Origin: Chloroflexota bacterium
GTDB taxonomy: Bacteria; Chloroflexota; UBA5177; JANWHV01
Assembly (NCBI GenBank): GCA_028287725.1
Contig: JAQBPC010000315.1
Location: 1-10,996 of the forward strand
DNA length: 10,996 nucleotides
Direction of reading: 5' to 3'
The position numbers were made by a program, and so were the translations under genes. Positions 1-7,701 of the stretch are shown here, piece by piece; within the stretch, counting starts at the first letter, position 1; every line of letters starts with the position of its first letter. A model generated the notes under the pieces. The model did not search any database and was not told where the DNA came from. It worked only from the letters and a program-made list of their open reading frames with translations.

Positions 1-462
1 CATACGTCTCCAGAGCTGCAACGCGCACACTTGACGCAGCATATGCAGCTCGCCGCCGATTTGGGACTTCCAATCATACTCCACAATAGGGAAGCCGACG
101 ACGACATTTACGCCATCGCGCAGACATTTTCCGATGGCGTGCATGGAGTAATGCACTGCTTCAGCTCCACCTGGGAAACTGCTCTCCGCTTTCTGGACCT
201 GGGCTATTACATCTCCTTCGCCGGCAACATTACCTATCCTAGCACGGGACCCTTGCGCGAGGTGGCGTCACGTATCCCAGCCGATCGGATCCTCTCTGAA
301 ACGGATTCGCCATACCTAACGCCTGTGCCGTATCGCGGGAAGCGCAATGAGCCATCGAACGTCGTGTTGACGGTCGAGACTCTAGCGCAATGCAGGAACA
401 CGACGCCAGCAGAGCTCGCAAAGCAGATTGCCGCGAACGCTGAGCGGCTCTTTGGCTGGTGA
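1..462 (+). CDS. TatD family metal-dependent hydrolase (3' part, start outside window)
   Basis: The reading frame is open from base 1 and ends at TGA 460-462, so this is the C-terminal ~153 residues of a protein usually about 255-270 long. TatD proteins are TIM-barrel metal-dependent hydrolases of the amidohydrolase superfamily, with reported DNase (3'-5' exonuclease) activity in the cytoplasm. Visible family landmarks are LPIILHNRE (metal-ligand His), GVMHCFSS (second His), SFAGNITYP, and SETDSPYLTP with the metal-binding Asp. The typical YRGKRNEPSNV segment follows. The N-terminal HxH metal motif would lie upstream of the window. A TTG at 31 is an internal codon and should not be taken as the start, because the residues before it (SPELQRAHL) already fit the family. 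The next gene begins 4 nt after the stop, suggesting cotranscription. Family is certain; the exact paralogue (TatD, YcfH or YjjV type) cannot be told. Confidence 0.95.
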   Translation, partial: HTSPELQRAHLTQHMQLAADLGLPIILHNREADDDIYAIAQTFSDGVHGVMHCFSSTWETALRFLDLGYYISFAGNITYPSTGPLREVASRIPADRILSETDSPYLTPVPYRGKRNEPSNVVLTVETLAQCRNTTPAELAKQIAANAERLFGW

Positions 463-466
463 CGAC

Positions 467-1231
467 ATGTCTGATACGAGCCGGCCACGCCAAGACCCTC
501 TGAACACCGTTCAAGCAGAGACCTTACAGGTAGCGCAGTTTCTGCACAGCCTGGGCGCCACGGATGGCGAGTACGTGTACCACGTGGTGCAAACTCTTCT
601 CGAGCGCCCGCAAAAACCGTACAGATCCGGCGTCGCCCTGCTGGTTGCCCGCGCTCTCAGAGATTCGGTGCCGCCGGAAGTTGTGAGATTTGCCGCCGCG
701 GTTCAAGTCGTTGCCGTTGCGGGACTCACACATCGTCAGACCGTCGCCGATTCAACGCTTGTGCCTGCTGAGCAACCAGCGATTGATGCACATCTCGTTG
801 TGCTTGCAGGTGATTACCTCTACGCACAGGCCGCATATATTACTGCGGGGCTACAAAACCTCAAAGTGATGGCTATCCTGGCAGAGGAAATAAAGCTGCA
901 ATGCCAGGGGGAAGTAGCCCGCCATAACGGGCACACGGCTGCAGGAGCCTCCGCAGGCTTGTATTCACTGAGCGCGGTCGGCACGGGCTACCTTCTTGAC
1001 TGCGATCCGGCTCAAATAGCCGAGCTGCAGCAGTATGGCAATGTGCTTGACACCGTCGACGCCGCGGCGTTATCCGGTGTACTTCATCAGGTTAGCACCG
1101 CGACATTGCTGCAAGGAATTCCTCCCGGCGAGGCCCGTTCAACCTTGATTGATCTCGTCGAGGCAATTGCTCGCTCGACGCCCGTGGATGGCGCCACCTC
1201 AGCTGAAGACGGCGAGAGGTTGGGCGGATGA
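467..1231 (+). CDS. Degenerate polyprenyl diphosphate synthase-like protein, lacking both Asp-rich motifs
   Basis: This is a 254-residue soluble, helix-rich protein. I align it by eye with trans-isoprenyl diphosphate synthases: KPYRSGVALLVARAL (~50-64) sits where GGKRLRP occurs, FAAAVQVVAVAGLTHRQTVAD (~75-95) where the first DDxxD occurs, and VVLAGDYLYAQA (~111-122) matches the strongly conserved VLAGDYL helix. EIKLQCQGEV (~141-150) matches the 'GE' helix, HTAAGASAGLYSL (~156-168) the KTA helix, and YGNVLDTVDAA (~190-200) the second Asp-rich site. Both catalytic Asp clusters are missing: HDDxxD has become HRQTVAD, and there is no DDxxD later. The protein is also shorter than the usual ~300-330 residues. 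It is therefore probably not a prenyl synthase on its own. It could be a non-catalytic partner of a heteromeric synthase or a repurposed fold. The ATG at 467 is chosen because it lies just after the tatD-like stop; the in-frame ATG-less extension to 428 would run inside the upstream gene. Its TGA overlaps the next ATG. Confidence 0.75.
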   Translation: MSDTSRPRQDPLNTVQAETLQVAQFLHSLGATDGEYVYHVVQTLLERPQKPYRSGVALLVARALRDSVPPEVVRFAAAVQVVAVAGLTHRQTVADSTLVPAEQPAIDAHLVVLAGDYLYAQAAYITAGLQNLKVMAILAEEIKLQCQGEVARHNGHTAAGASAGLYSLSAVGTGYLLDCDPAQIAELQQYGNVLDTVDAAALSGVLHQVSTATLLQGIPPGEARSTLIDLVEAIARSTPVDGATSAEDGERLGG

Positions 1232-1749
1232 CGAAAAACTCCGCGGACCGAACGGGAGAGACAAGCGCCACGGACCAGCAGCCACCCTCAGCACGGCGCA
1301 CAGTGCAAGCATTTTCCGCTGGTGGCATCGTCCTGCGAGGTCAGGACATGCAGCGTGAGATCCTTCTAGTAGGACGAGACCAGCAGTATCGCGGCAGCCA
1401 ATTATGGGCACTTCCGAAAGGCACGCCGATACCAGGCGAGAGTGCGCAGCAGACCGCCCTTCGCGAGGTTCGAGAGGAGACCGGTATCGAAGTGGCAATA
1501 ACCGGCTTCGCCGGAGTCATCGCCTACAGCTTCCTCGAGCGCGGTACACGGTATCGAAAGCGCGTGGCGTATTATACGATGGTTGCAATAGGGGGAGACA
1601 CGTCACTTCACGATCACGAGTACGACTTTGTGGCGTGGTTCCCGCTCGAAGAGGCGCGCCATGCGATGAGATATACGAACGAGGCGGATCTGGTGCGCAA
1701 GACAACAGAAGGACCAATGCCGATCAAGCCTGGCGATAATAGCCTGTAA
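1228..1749 (+). CDS. NUDIX hydrolase
   Basis: A 173-residue cytoplasmic protein with a perfect Nudix box, Gx5Ex7REUxEExGU, from G65 to I87. It contains R79, E80, E83 and E84, which bind the divalent metal used to hydrolyse a nucleoside diphosphate linked to another moiety. The segment SAGGIVLRG starts the fold, and LWALPKGTP directly before the box resembles the W-x-(L/F)-PKG signature of diadenosine-polyphosphate (Ap4A-type) and related MutT-like enzymes. The actual substrate is unknown. VAWFPLEEARHAM (~135-147) is the usual C-terminal strand and helix of the family. The first ~25 residues are polar and probably disordered. Translation is likely coupled to the preceding gene through the ATGA overlap; GAGAGG at 1214-1219, 8 nt before the ATG, can serve as ribosome binding site. 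It is the last gene of the plus-strand unit. Confidence 0.93.
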   Translation: MTKNSADRTGETSATDQQPPSARRTVQAFSAGGIVLRGQDMQREILLVGRDQQYRGSQLWALPKGTPIPGESAQQTALREVREETGIEVAITGFAGVIAYSFLERGTRYRKRVAYYTMVAIGGDTSLHDHEYDFVAWFPLEEARHAMRYTNEADLVRKTTEGPMPIKPGDNSL

Positions 1750-1756
1750 GTCGGAG

Positions 1757-1782
1757 GCGGGCGGAAACCACCTGCGAGTTTT
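1757..1782 (+). terminator. Weak Rho-independent terminator candidate
   Basis: Just after the NUDIX stop, GCGGG (1757-1761) can pair with CCTGC (1771-1775) using one G-T pair. Inner GG/CC pairs around an AAA loop extend the stem, and GAGTTTT follows. The placement in a 39-nt gap between convergent genes supports termination of the plus-strand unit. The stem is short and imperfect. The opposite strand has no T-tract after the hairpin. Confidence 0.4.
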
Positions 1783-1788
1783 CTGACT

Positions 1789-2775
1789 TTAGCTCCAACG
1801 ACCCGACCTAATGGCAAGCGCTGCCTCAAGGCTGTGATACGAGATGATTAGGTCCGCGCCCGCCCGCTTAATACTGGTGAGCACTTCTCGGACTGCACGT
1901 TCTTCGTCAATCCAGCCGGCTGCTCCGGCGGCCTTTATCATGCTGTATTCGCCGCTCACGTTATATGCCGCTACCGGTACCTGCACCGCCTCGCGAACCC
2001 GGTGAATAACGTCGAGGTAGGATAACGCGGGCTTCACCATAACGATGTCGGCGCCCTCAGCAAGGTCGAGCGAGACTTCCTTGAGCGCTTCCCGCACATT
2101 TGCCGGATCCATCTGGTATGAGCGCCGATCGCCGAATGACGGCGTCGACTCGGCCGCCTCGCGGAACGGGCCATAGAATGCAGACGCATACTTTGCCGAG
2201 TAGGCCATGATCGGTGTGTCGGAGTGCCCGTGCACATCAAGCGCGCCCCTGATAGCACCGACGCGGCCGTCCATCATGTCGGAAGGCGCCACAATATCGG
2301 CCCCAGCCTCAATATGCGAAAGAGCTTGTCGGGCCAGCAGGGGCAAGGTGCGGTCATTGTCTACTGAGTTTCCGTCAAGCAACCCACAATGTCCATGGCT
2401 CGTGTATTCGCATAAGCACACGTCCGTAATAATGAGCATCTCGGGGCACGAGCGCCGGATCTCGGCGATTGCTTGTTGGACAACTCCGGTGTCTTGCCAG
2501 CTCGAGCTTCCTTCATCATCCTTATAGTCCGGCAGGCCGAATAGCATCACGGCGTTCACGCCTGCCTCGGCCAACGGACCGCACACCTCGGCCGCGGCCT
2601 CTACGGGCCATCGCTGTTGCCCGGGCATAGCATTGATAGGCTCAGGCCGGCTGATTCGTGCGTCAAAAAACAATGGAGCTATGAAGTCAGCGGCGCTGAG
2701 TCTTGTCTCCGCCACCATGCCGCGAATAACCGGCGTCGATCGAAGGCGGCGCGGGCGGGATTCAGGGAACGTCAT
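1789..2775 (-). CDS. hemB: Delta-aminolevulinic acid dehydratase (porphobilinogen synthase)
   Basis: HemB condenses two 5-aminolevulinate molecules to porphobilinogen, the first common step of tetrapyrrole synthesis, in the cytoplasm. From the chosen start it is 328 residues, normal for the family. It shows RPRRLRSTPVIRGMVAET near the N-terminus and MLFGLPDYKDD (~77-87). The zinc-site cysteines lie in DVCLCEYTSHGHC (C120, C122, C130), so this is the Zn-type enzyme. The two Schiff-base lysines are K195 in AYSAKYASAFYGPF and K248 in DIVMVKPALSYLD. The C-terminal half has QVPVAAYNVSGEYSMIKAA. An upstream in-frame ATG at 2857-2859 would add 28 residues lying wholly inside the upstream gene. I prefer the ATG at 2773-2775 because GGAGA stands 5 nt before it and the protein then begins as expected. 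It overlaps the end of the WecA-like gene by 14 nt, so it is very probably translated from the envelope-glycan operon transcript. Confidence 0.97.
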   Translation of the reverse strand: MTFPESRPRRLRSTPVIRGMVAETRLSAADFIAPLFFDARISRPEPINAMPGQQRWPVEAAAEVCGPLAEAGVNAVMLFGLPDYKDDEGSSSWQDTGVVQQAIAEIRRSCPEMLIITDVCLCEYTSHGHCGLLDGNSVDNDRTLPLLARQALSHIEAGADIVAPSDMMDGRVGAIRGALDVHGHSDTPIMAYSAKYASAFYGPFREAAESTPSFGDRRSYQMDPANVREALKEVSLDLAEGADIVMVKPALSYLDVIHRVREAVQVPVAAYNVSGEYSMIKAAGAAGWIDEERAVREVLTSIKRAGADLIISYHSLEAALAIRSGRWS

Positions 2776-3940
2776 TCGATTCTCCAAGCGAAGGTCTGGC
2801 AGGCAGCCATTGCTTCGCCGTGGTGCTGCCGGCACTTGCATTCTTGATCTGATTGGCATACAGGCGTTCGAAGTACATGAAGAAGCCTACTCCAATCAAT
2901 AACATAATTACGGTGATCGATGCGCCTTCCGCTAGATTCGCGCGTGTGAGCATAATGCTGATGGCGCCAAGGGCACAGCTCGCCAAATACAGACTCATCA
3001 CTGCTTCCCGATGGCTCAGACCGGCGCCGACGAGTCGGTGGGAGAGATGGTCACGACCACCTTGCGACACAGGGACGCCTCTTCGCAGCCGGGAAATGGT
3101 CACAAGCGATGTGTCAAAGAGGGGGATGCCCAACACGAAAATTGGCGCCAACAGCGCGACCGCATGCAGGTTTTGTGTGACACCTGTCGAGTAGCCTGCG
3201 CGCACGGCAAGTTGCTGGAGCTCCGGGCTTGCGGTGGTCAGGCTGAGCTTCAGTGCCAACGCGGCGAGCAAATAGCCAAGAAACAGTGAACCTGCGTCAC
3301 CCATGAAGATCTTCGCGGGACTCCAATTGTAATAGAGAAAGCCGAAGCATGCTCCGGCCAGCGCCGCGGTAAGCAAAGCAACGAAGCTTTGGACGGGTAA
3401 CGCGAGGATGGCGTGCAAGAAGAAGAAGCAGGCCGCAATGCCGGCGGTGCCCACGGCAAGACCATCCATGTTGTCCATCAGATTAAACGCATTGGTGACG
3501 CCGACAATCCAGAGTACAGTAATCGGAATTTGCAGCGGAGCGAAAACTTGATGGTTGAAGTGGATGGTCACTTGAGCGGCAACAAGTATGCCGGCGCCTG
3601 CCAGCTGCCCTAGTAACTTAAGGAGTGGCGGAAGATTATAACGATCGTCGGCCAAGCCAAGTAACGCCATCAGCGACGCACCGCCAACGACCGCTACTAG
3701 CTGCCCGGTAGCTTTCGCAAAACCTGAGTTGTGCTCGAGTGGCGCCACCGCGACGACAAGGATAAGGATAAACGCCAGATATATCGCCACGCCGCCGAGA
3801 TATGGAACCGGCGACAGATGCGCCTTCCTGCCACCGGGATGATCCACGATATCAAGGCGGATTGCGGCGCGACGTGCTACCGGCGTTGCCGCCAGTGCGG
3901 CGGCCATAGCTAGCACAAAAGAGAGCAAATATACGGTCAT
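2762..3940 (-). CDS. Polyprenyl-phosphate sugar-1-phosphate transferase (WecA/TagO/MraY family)
   Basis: A 392-residue polytopic membrane protein of glycosyltransferase family 4. It transfers a sugar-1-phosphate (commonly GlcNAc-1-P) from UDP-sugar to undecaprenyl phosphate on the cytoplasmic face. Conserved loops are visible: DHPGGRKAH plus SPVPYLGG (~33-50), LGLADDR (~94-100), NAFNLMDNMDGLA (~150-162) with the catalytic Asp pair, YNWSPAKIFMGDAGS (~204-218), and the His-rich RDHLSHRLVGAGLS (~296-309). That last loop, and the absence of the peptidoglycan-type MraY C-terminal signature, favours WecA/TagO over MraY. About ten to eleven hydrophobic segments span the chain; a soluble tail of ~35 residues ends it. 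The ATG overlaps the stop of the preceding Wzy_C-like gene as ATGA and has no clear ribosome binding site, so coupled translation is likely. The donor sugar cannot be read from sequence. Confidence 0.93.
   Translation of the reverse strand: MTVYLLSFVLAMAAALAATPVARRAAIRLDIVDHPGGRKAHLSPVPYLGGVAIYLAFILILVVAVAPLEHNSGFAKATGQLVAVVGGASLMALLGLADDRYNLPPLLKLLGQLAGAGILVAAQVTIHFNHQVFAPLQIPITVLWIVGVTNAFNLMDNMDGLAVGTAGIAACFFFLHAILALPVQSFVALLTAALAGACFGFLYYNWSPAKIFMGDAGSLFLGYLLAALALKLSLTTASPELQQLAVRAGYSTGVTQNLHAVALLAPIFVLGIPLFDTSLVTISRLRRGVPVSQGGRDHLSHRLVGAGLSHREAVMSLYLASCALGAISIMLTRANLAEGASITVIMLLIGVGFFMYFERLYANQIKNASAGSTTAKQWLPARPSLGESNDVP
2781..2785 (-). promoter_or_regulatory. Ribosome binding site deciding the hemB start
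   Basis: On the minus strand GGAGA lies 5 nt before the ATG at 2775, inside the 3' end of the preceding gene. It supports the short hemB start over the ATG 84 nt upstream. Confidence 0.65.
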
Positions 3941-6642
3941 TGTGTTACAAGGTGGCAGCCATGAGTCGTCGCGGCCGTAAGCATGTTCTGAAGTGCTGCC
4001 GCGAGGCTTCCGTCAGGATCCGCCAGCGCACCTGACCGGATGTTCTGCAAGCCGAAGAATGCGTATTGGCCCGCCGAGCACGTGTCATGGAAGGTAGCTC
4101 GGTACAACTCGGCGAGTCGTGGGTAGAGCATTTCGTGCTGCGGGGCGTTGTACTTTAATGCCGTAAGCCACGCCTGTTCCTGGAGTCGCGCATACTTCAA
4201 CGACTCGGCGGATTGGTGTTGGTCGGTGGCAAACTGCGAGTACTTGGCATAGGCGGTGCCCAGGTCGCGATAGACAGCACCGCTCTCCGGGTATAGATTC
4301 CGTGCCTTCATTAGATGGTCAAGGGCCTGTGCATACCGGGCATGGGCTTGTGTGGCATCAAGATTCCCGATGGTCATGTCGAGCACACCCCACTCGTCGA
4401 GTATGTCTGAATTGTGAGGCGCTAGCGAGGAAGCTTTGGCGAAGTACGTATCCCCAAGAACCAGCTTTGGCACGTCCGGCGTTTTGTAGACGGTCGTGGC
4501 CCAATAGTTATAGAGCTTCCCGATATTTCGCGGGTGATCCGGATTCAGCGGGTTCGCCTTCTGAGCTTGAAGGAAAATGTTGAGTGCCTGCTGGAGCACC
4601 CCGTCCACCTGTTGAGGTGTCGACGTGCCGTTCTTATTTAATCGCAGGGCATCGGCATATTCTAGAAGTGTCTTGCCCAGGAACAGATAGTAGGCGTCTT
4701 GCGGCGGCGGGTCGATCCAGGTAGGCACGGAGTTCAATGCGTCTTGATATGAGGAGATTGCCGCCTGGTAGGTAGCCAACGCCTCCTGGTACTGGCCCGA
4801 CTTGTTCACTACTTGCCCGGCGGCCACTTCGTAATTTTGGGCAAGCCGGTAGCTCGCATCTGCCTGAATAATTTGCAGGTTACTGACGAACAGGGCGCCG
4901 GCAAAGATGATAGCTGCAAGGGCAACGATCGCCGACAATCCCAATATGGCCATCGCGCCGCCTTTCAGGCGACCGAGAACCGCACTCGCCGCATACTGGC
5001 CCGCTCGGTCGAGGGCGCGACGCTGGTTCTGCATTGCAGCTCGCGCGCGCGGTCCGAGCTCACGTTGATGTTTTGCTTGACCACCCCGGGTGGCTACAGA
5101 TTGCTTGCCCGTTCTGTCCGCGGCAACGCGGCCCTCATCCGTGGGCAACGACTCCTTGCCGCTGTCAGTCACCACCGCCCCTGCATATGAACCGGCCGCA
5201 CCCGCAGGATCGCCGGCGTAGAGCGCTGTCGCCACGGCGGCAATCAACCAGAGCGTGCTGAGCGTCGCTGAGAAGGCGATGCCGGTAAGGCCTTCGACAA
5301 TGTGCCCAAGAAACGCGGCGAGTAACGCTGCCGCAAATGTCAGACTCCGCAAGTTGGTGCTGCGACGGACCAGATGGATCAACACGGTCGTTGTAATACC
5401 GAGAAATGCCAGATAGGCCAACTCCCCGATAATTCCCGAGGTGAGCAATACGTCGATTTCTTCGTCATGGCTGCGATCCGGCGCCGCGTTTGCCAGCTCG
5501 ACTTTCCGAAGCTCGGTTGGGTAGTGAGGATACCAGCAGAAGATAAGCACTTCCGGTCCACAGCCGAGCACCGGGTGCTCTTTTACCAGCGACAACGAGC
5601 TCGTCCAGAGCAATGAACGAACCTCCGAGCTGCCGGACTCGCTAGGTAGCAGGTGCAGGAATCGACTAAACCCCGCGCCCGGCTTGTCCGAGCCGCGGAA
5701 TACCGTGTTGGTAGCGCCAAACACCAGCACCAGCAGTACGGCGAGCGCCGTCGTCAAACGTAGGAGCCACGTGATGCGCCGGCGTACGGCGACCGCTAGG
5801 CCAAACACGATGATCGCGGCGAGCAAGCCCAGAGCAGGCCCGCGGCTTCCGGAGAAGCTAACGCCGCCTAGCTGCAATCCAAGCGCCGCCGCATAACCGG
5901 CGGTGGCAAGCGCAGTCCAGAGCTGTTCCGTGTTCGATGTTGTTTCGGCGGACGTCTTCAGGAGCTGCACGATTTTGAGCGAAAGGCGGTGCAGCGTGAA
6001 AGGAACGGTCATACAAAGATAGGCTGCCAAGAAAATTGGGTTACCAAGGGTCGAAGGGGTTCGCTGTGCGGTCACTCCATTGCTGGCCCAGATAAGCGGG
6101 TCTGAATTGAAGTGCTGCAGCCAACTGTAGGCTGCAACAGGAACGCTCGCAAAGATTACCGCGGTTACCAGACGTTCAATTTGCTGCCAGGTTCGTATGT
6201 GGCTGAGAACGAGCAGGAACAGGGCAATGTACGTGAGATAGGTATACGCGCCTTCCAGACGGTCATACGAACCCCAGAAGCTTATTGTGGGAAGAATGGA
6301 CTGGAGGGATGCGATGACGTAGACCACCGCGAATACGAGTGCGGCGATAATAATTGGACGCCGCCTCAGTCCAGTTTTGAGATCCGCTGAGAACGAACGT
6401 GATGCCTGTCCTTCGACGTTCCCAGTCCACTGTGCAAGATAGTAAGGCGCAACATAAATCGCCTTGATAAGGAACAGCGCGACCATCACCAAAACCATGT
6501 TCCGCAGCAAGACTATCTTGTCCGGCTCGAAGACGCGATAGTCACGAACGTTGAAGAACACGGGTACGCCGACAATGATGAACAACCATGCCATCTCGAG
6601 CAGGCCGTCGATAAGTCGAACCAGCGTGGACGTTCTCGGCAT
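3937..6642 (-). CDS. O-antigen ligase/polymerase-like (Wzy_C) membrane protein with C-terminal TPR domain
   Basis: This 901-residue protein has about twelve hydrophobic segments in its first ~475 residues. Wzy_C/O-antigen-ligase landmarks are STLGNPIFLAAYL (~197-209), SFSGSRGPALGL (~263-274), and a large loop after TM9 with SSEVRSLLW, KEHPVLGCGPEV and DRSHDEEIDVLLTSGIIGELAYL (~338-410). H392 matches the conserved loop His. A basic, low-complexity linker (~478-560), a further TM (~563-586) and a TPR-like helical region to the C-terminus follow. By alternating topology the large loop and the TPR part face outside. Such enzymes polymerise or transfer lipid-linked glycans to lipid or protein acceptors; the acceptor here is unknown. 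An ATG at 6682-6684 would begin inside the previous gene. I chose the ATG at 6640-6642, 14 nt after that gene's stop, with AGGA 5 nt before it. The end overlaps the WecA-like start. Confidence 0.88.
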   Translation of the reverse strand: MPRTSTLVRLIDGLLEMAWLFIIVGVPVFFNVRDYRVFEPDKIVLLRNMVLVMVALFLIKAIYVAPYYLAQWTGNVEGQASRSFSADLKTGLRRRPIIIAALVFAVVYVIASLQSILPTISFWGSYDRLEGAYTYLTYIALFLLVLSHIRTWQQIERLVTAVIFASVPVAAYSWLQHFNSDPLIWASNGVTAQRTPSTLGNPIFLAAYLCMTVPFTLHRLSLKIVQLLKTSAETTSNTEQLWTALATAGYAAALGLQLGGVSFSGSRGPALGLLAAIIVFGLAVAVRRRITWLLRLTTALAVLLVLVFGATNTVFRGSDKPGAGFSRFLHLLPSESGSSEVRSLLWTSSLSLVKEHPVLGCGPEVLIFCWYPHYPTELRKVELANAAPDRSHDEEIDVLLTSGIIGELAYLAFLGITTTVLIHLVRRSTNLRSLTFAAALLAAFLGHIVEGLTGIAFSATLSTLWLIAAVATALYAGDPAGAAGSYAGAVVTDSGKESLPTDEGRVAADRTGKQSVATRGGQAKHQRELGPRARAAMQNQRRALDRAGQYAASAVLGRLKGGAMAILGLSAIVALAAIIFAGALFVSNLQIIQADASYRLAQNYEVAAGQVVNKSGQYQEALATYQAAISSYQDALNSVPTWIDPPPQDAYYLFLGKTLLEYADALRLNKNGTSTPQQVDGVLQQALNIFLQAQKANPLNPDHPRNIGKLYNYWATTVYKTPDVPKLVLGDTYFAKASSLAPHNSDILDEWGVLDMTIGNLDATQAHARYAQALDHLMKARNLYPESGAVYRDLGTAYAKYSQFATDQHQSAESLKYARLQEQAWLTALKYNAPQHEMLYPRLAELYRATFHDTCSAGQYAFFGLQNIRSGALADPDGSLAAALQNMLTAATTHGCHLVTQ

Positions 6643-6647
6643 GAGAT

Positions 6648-6651
6648 TCCT
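6648..6651 (-). promoter_or_regulatory. Ribosome binding site deciding the Wzy_C-like start
   Basis: AGGA on the minus strand lies 5 nt before the ATG at 6642, with GGGAG (6653-6657) just ahead as an alternative pairing site. Both sit in the gap after the epimerase stop and favour this start over the ATG at 6684. Confidence 0.6.
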
Positions 6652-6656
6652 GCTCC

Positions 6657-7643
6657 CTAGCTCTGGTCTGATCTGGTTGTCCACCAGTCAATTGTGCGTT
6701 TGATACCTTCGTTGATCCCAACTTCCGCGGTGAAGCCAAGGAGCCGTTCGGCCTTTTGTACGTCGGGCACGCGCCGACGGGTGTCCTCGAAGCGAGGGCC
6801 AAAGACCTCCTGATGTTGCTGATGGTGAACGATAGACTTACTGCCAGTCAAGCCGAGCACACGCTGCGCAGCGTCATTAATGCTGATCTCCACCGAGGAG
6901 CCGACATTGAAGGCCTCGCCAAGCGCCTCACGACTTTGGCCAGCAAAGAGGGTTGCGCGTACCGCGTCGGACACATAGGTGAAGCTCCGGCGTTGCTCGC
7001 CGTCGCCAAACACAGTGAGTGGCTCACCCCGAAGCGCTTGGCTGACAAATCGTGCCAACACGCCGTAGCCACCCGGGTCACACCGTGGCCCGAAGATATT
7101 AAAGTAGCGAACCACCGATACTTCGAGGCCGCACTGGCGGTGGTAAGCAAACGCTAGATGCTCGTCGAGGCTTTTGGCCAGCGCATACCACCAGCGTGGT
7201 ACGGAGGTTGGGCCAATTACACAGTCGCCGTCTTCACGAAACGGCTCCCAGGCGTCGCCCGATTTGCCCTTACCGTAGACCTCCGAAGACGAGGCAATAA
7301 CTACTCTTGCCTTGGCGACGTTGGCAGCCTTCAGAACCTCTTCAGTGCCACGAACGTTCGTCTCCATGCCGCCAAGAGGGTCGTCGATCACATATCGGAC
7401 ACCGATGGCCGCAGCGAGATGGTAGATGGTGTCACAAGCGCTTGTCAGCGCCTCAACTGCAGCCGGATCGACTATCGTCCCCTCATGAAACGAGAAACGT
7501 GGATTGTTGAAATGCGCCTCGATGTTTTCTCGCTTGCCGGTCGAGAGATTGTCGAGTACTCGAACTTCATGGCCCTGCAGCAAGAGGGAATCGACAAGGT
7601 GCGAGCCGATAAATCCGGCGCCACCTGTTACGAGAACTTTCAT
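6657..7643 (-). CDS. NAD-dependent NDP-sugar epimerase/dehydratase (extended SDR)
   Basis: A 328-residue cytoplasmic extended short-chain dehydrogenase. The Rossmann motif TGGAGFIGSH gives GxxGxxG at G7, G10 and G13, with D31 after the second strand as expected for NAD(H) binding. The catalytic set is SSSEVYG (~118-124) and Y153/K157 in WWYALAKSLDE. The blocks PFREDGDCVIGPT (~134-146), VVRYFNIFGPR (~177-187) and PLTVFGDGEQRRSF (~208-221) are typical of epimerases and UDP-glucuronate decarboxylase-like enzymes acting on UDP- or GDP-sugars. The exact reaction (4-epimerisation, decarboxylation, or another) is not decidable. It heads the four-gene glycan/hemB run and probably makes a sugar donor for it. 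The ATG AAA GTT start is canonical, yet there is no clear Shine-Dalgarno sequence. A short upstream frame ends in TAATG overlapping this start, which may supply ribosomes by coupling. Confidence 0.92.
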   Translation of the reverse strand: MKVLVTGGAGFIGSHLVDSLLLQGHEVRVLDNLSTGKRENIEAHFNNPRFSFHEGTIVDPAAVEALTSACDTIYHLAAAIGVRYVIDDPLGGMETNVRGTEEVLKAANVAKARVVIASSSEVYGKGKSGDAWEPFREDGDCVIGPTSVPRWWYALAKSLDEHLAFAYHRQCGLEVSVVRYFNIFGPRCDPGGYGVLARFVSQALRGEPLTVFGDGEQRRSFTYVSDAVRATLFAGQSREALGEAFNVGSSVEISINDAAQRVLGLTGSKSIVHHQQHQEVFGPRFEDTRRRVPDVQKAERLLGFTAEVGINEGIKRTIDWWTTRSDQS

Positions 7644-7701
7644 TAGTTCGCCGGCTGGCGCGCTTGCAGAAGCGAGGACATTGCCATGAAAGGGAGAAAT
7701 G

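Noticed and set aside
428..466. Upstream extension of the prenyl-synthase-like protein
   Set aside because: The added 13 residues would lie inside the TatD coding end and begin at a non-ATG codon; the ATG at 467 right after the TatD stop is more natural.
2776..2859. Longer N-terminus for HemB
   Set aside because: The 28 extra residues are not HemB-like and lie fully within the WecA-like gene, whereas the ATG at 2775 has a well-spaced GGAGA.
6756..7646. Plus-strand frames opposite the epimerase gene
   Set aside because: They mirror the codons of a clearly identified SDR gene and have no family features or ribosome binding sites.
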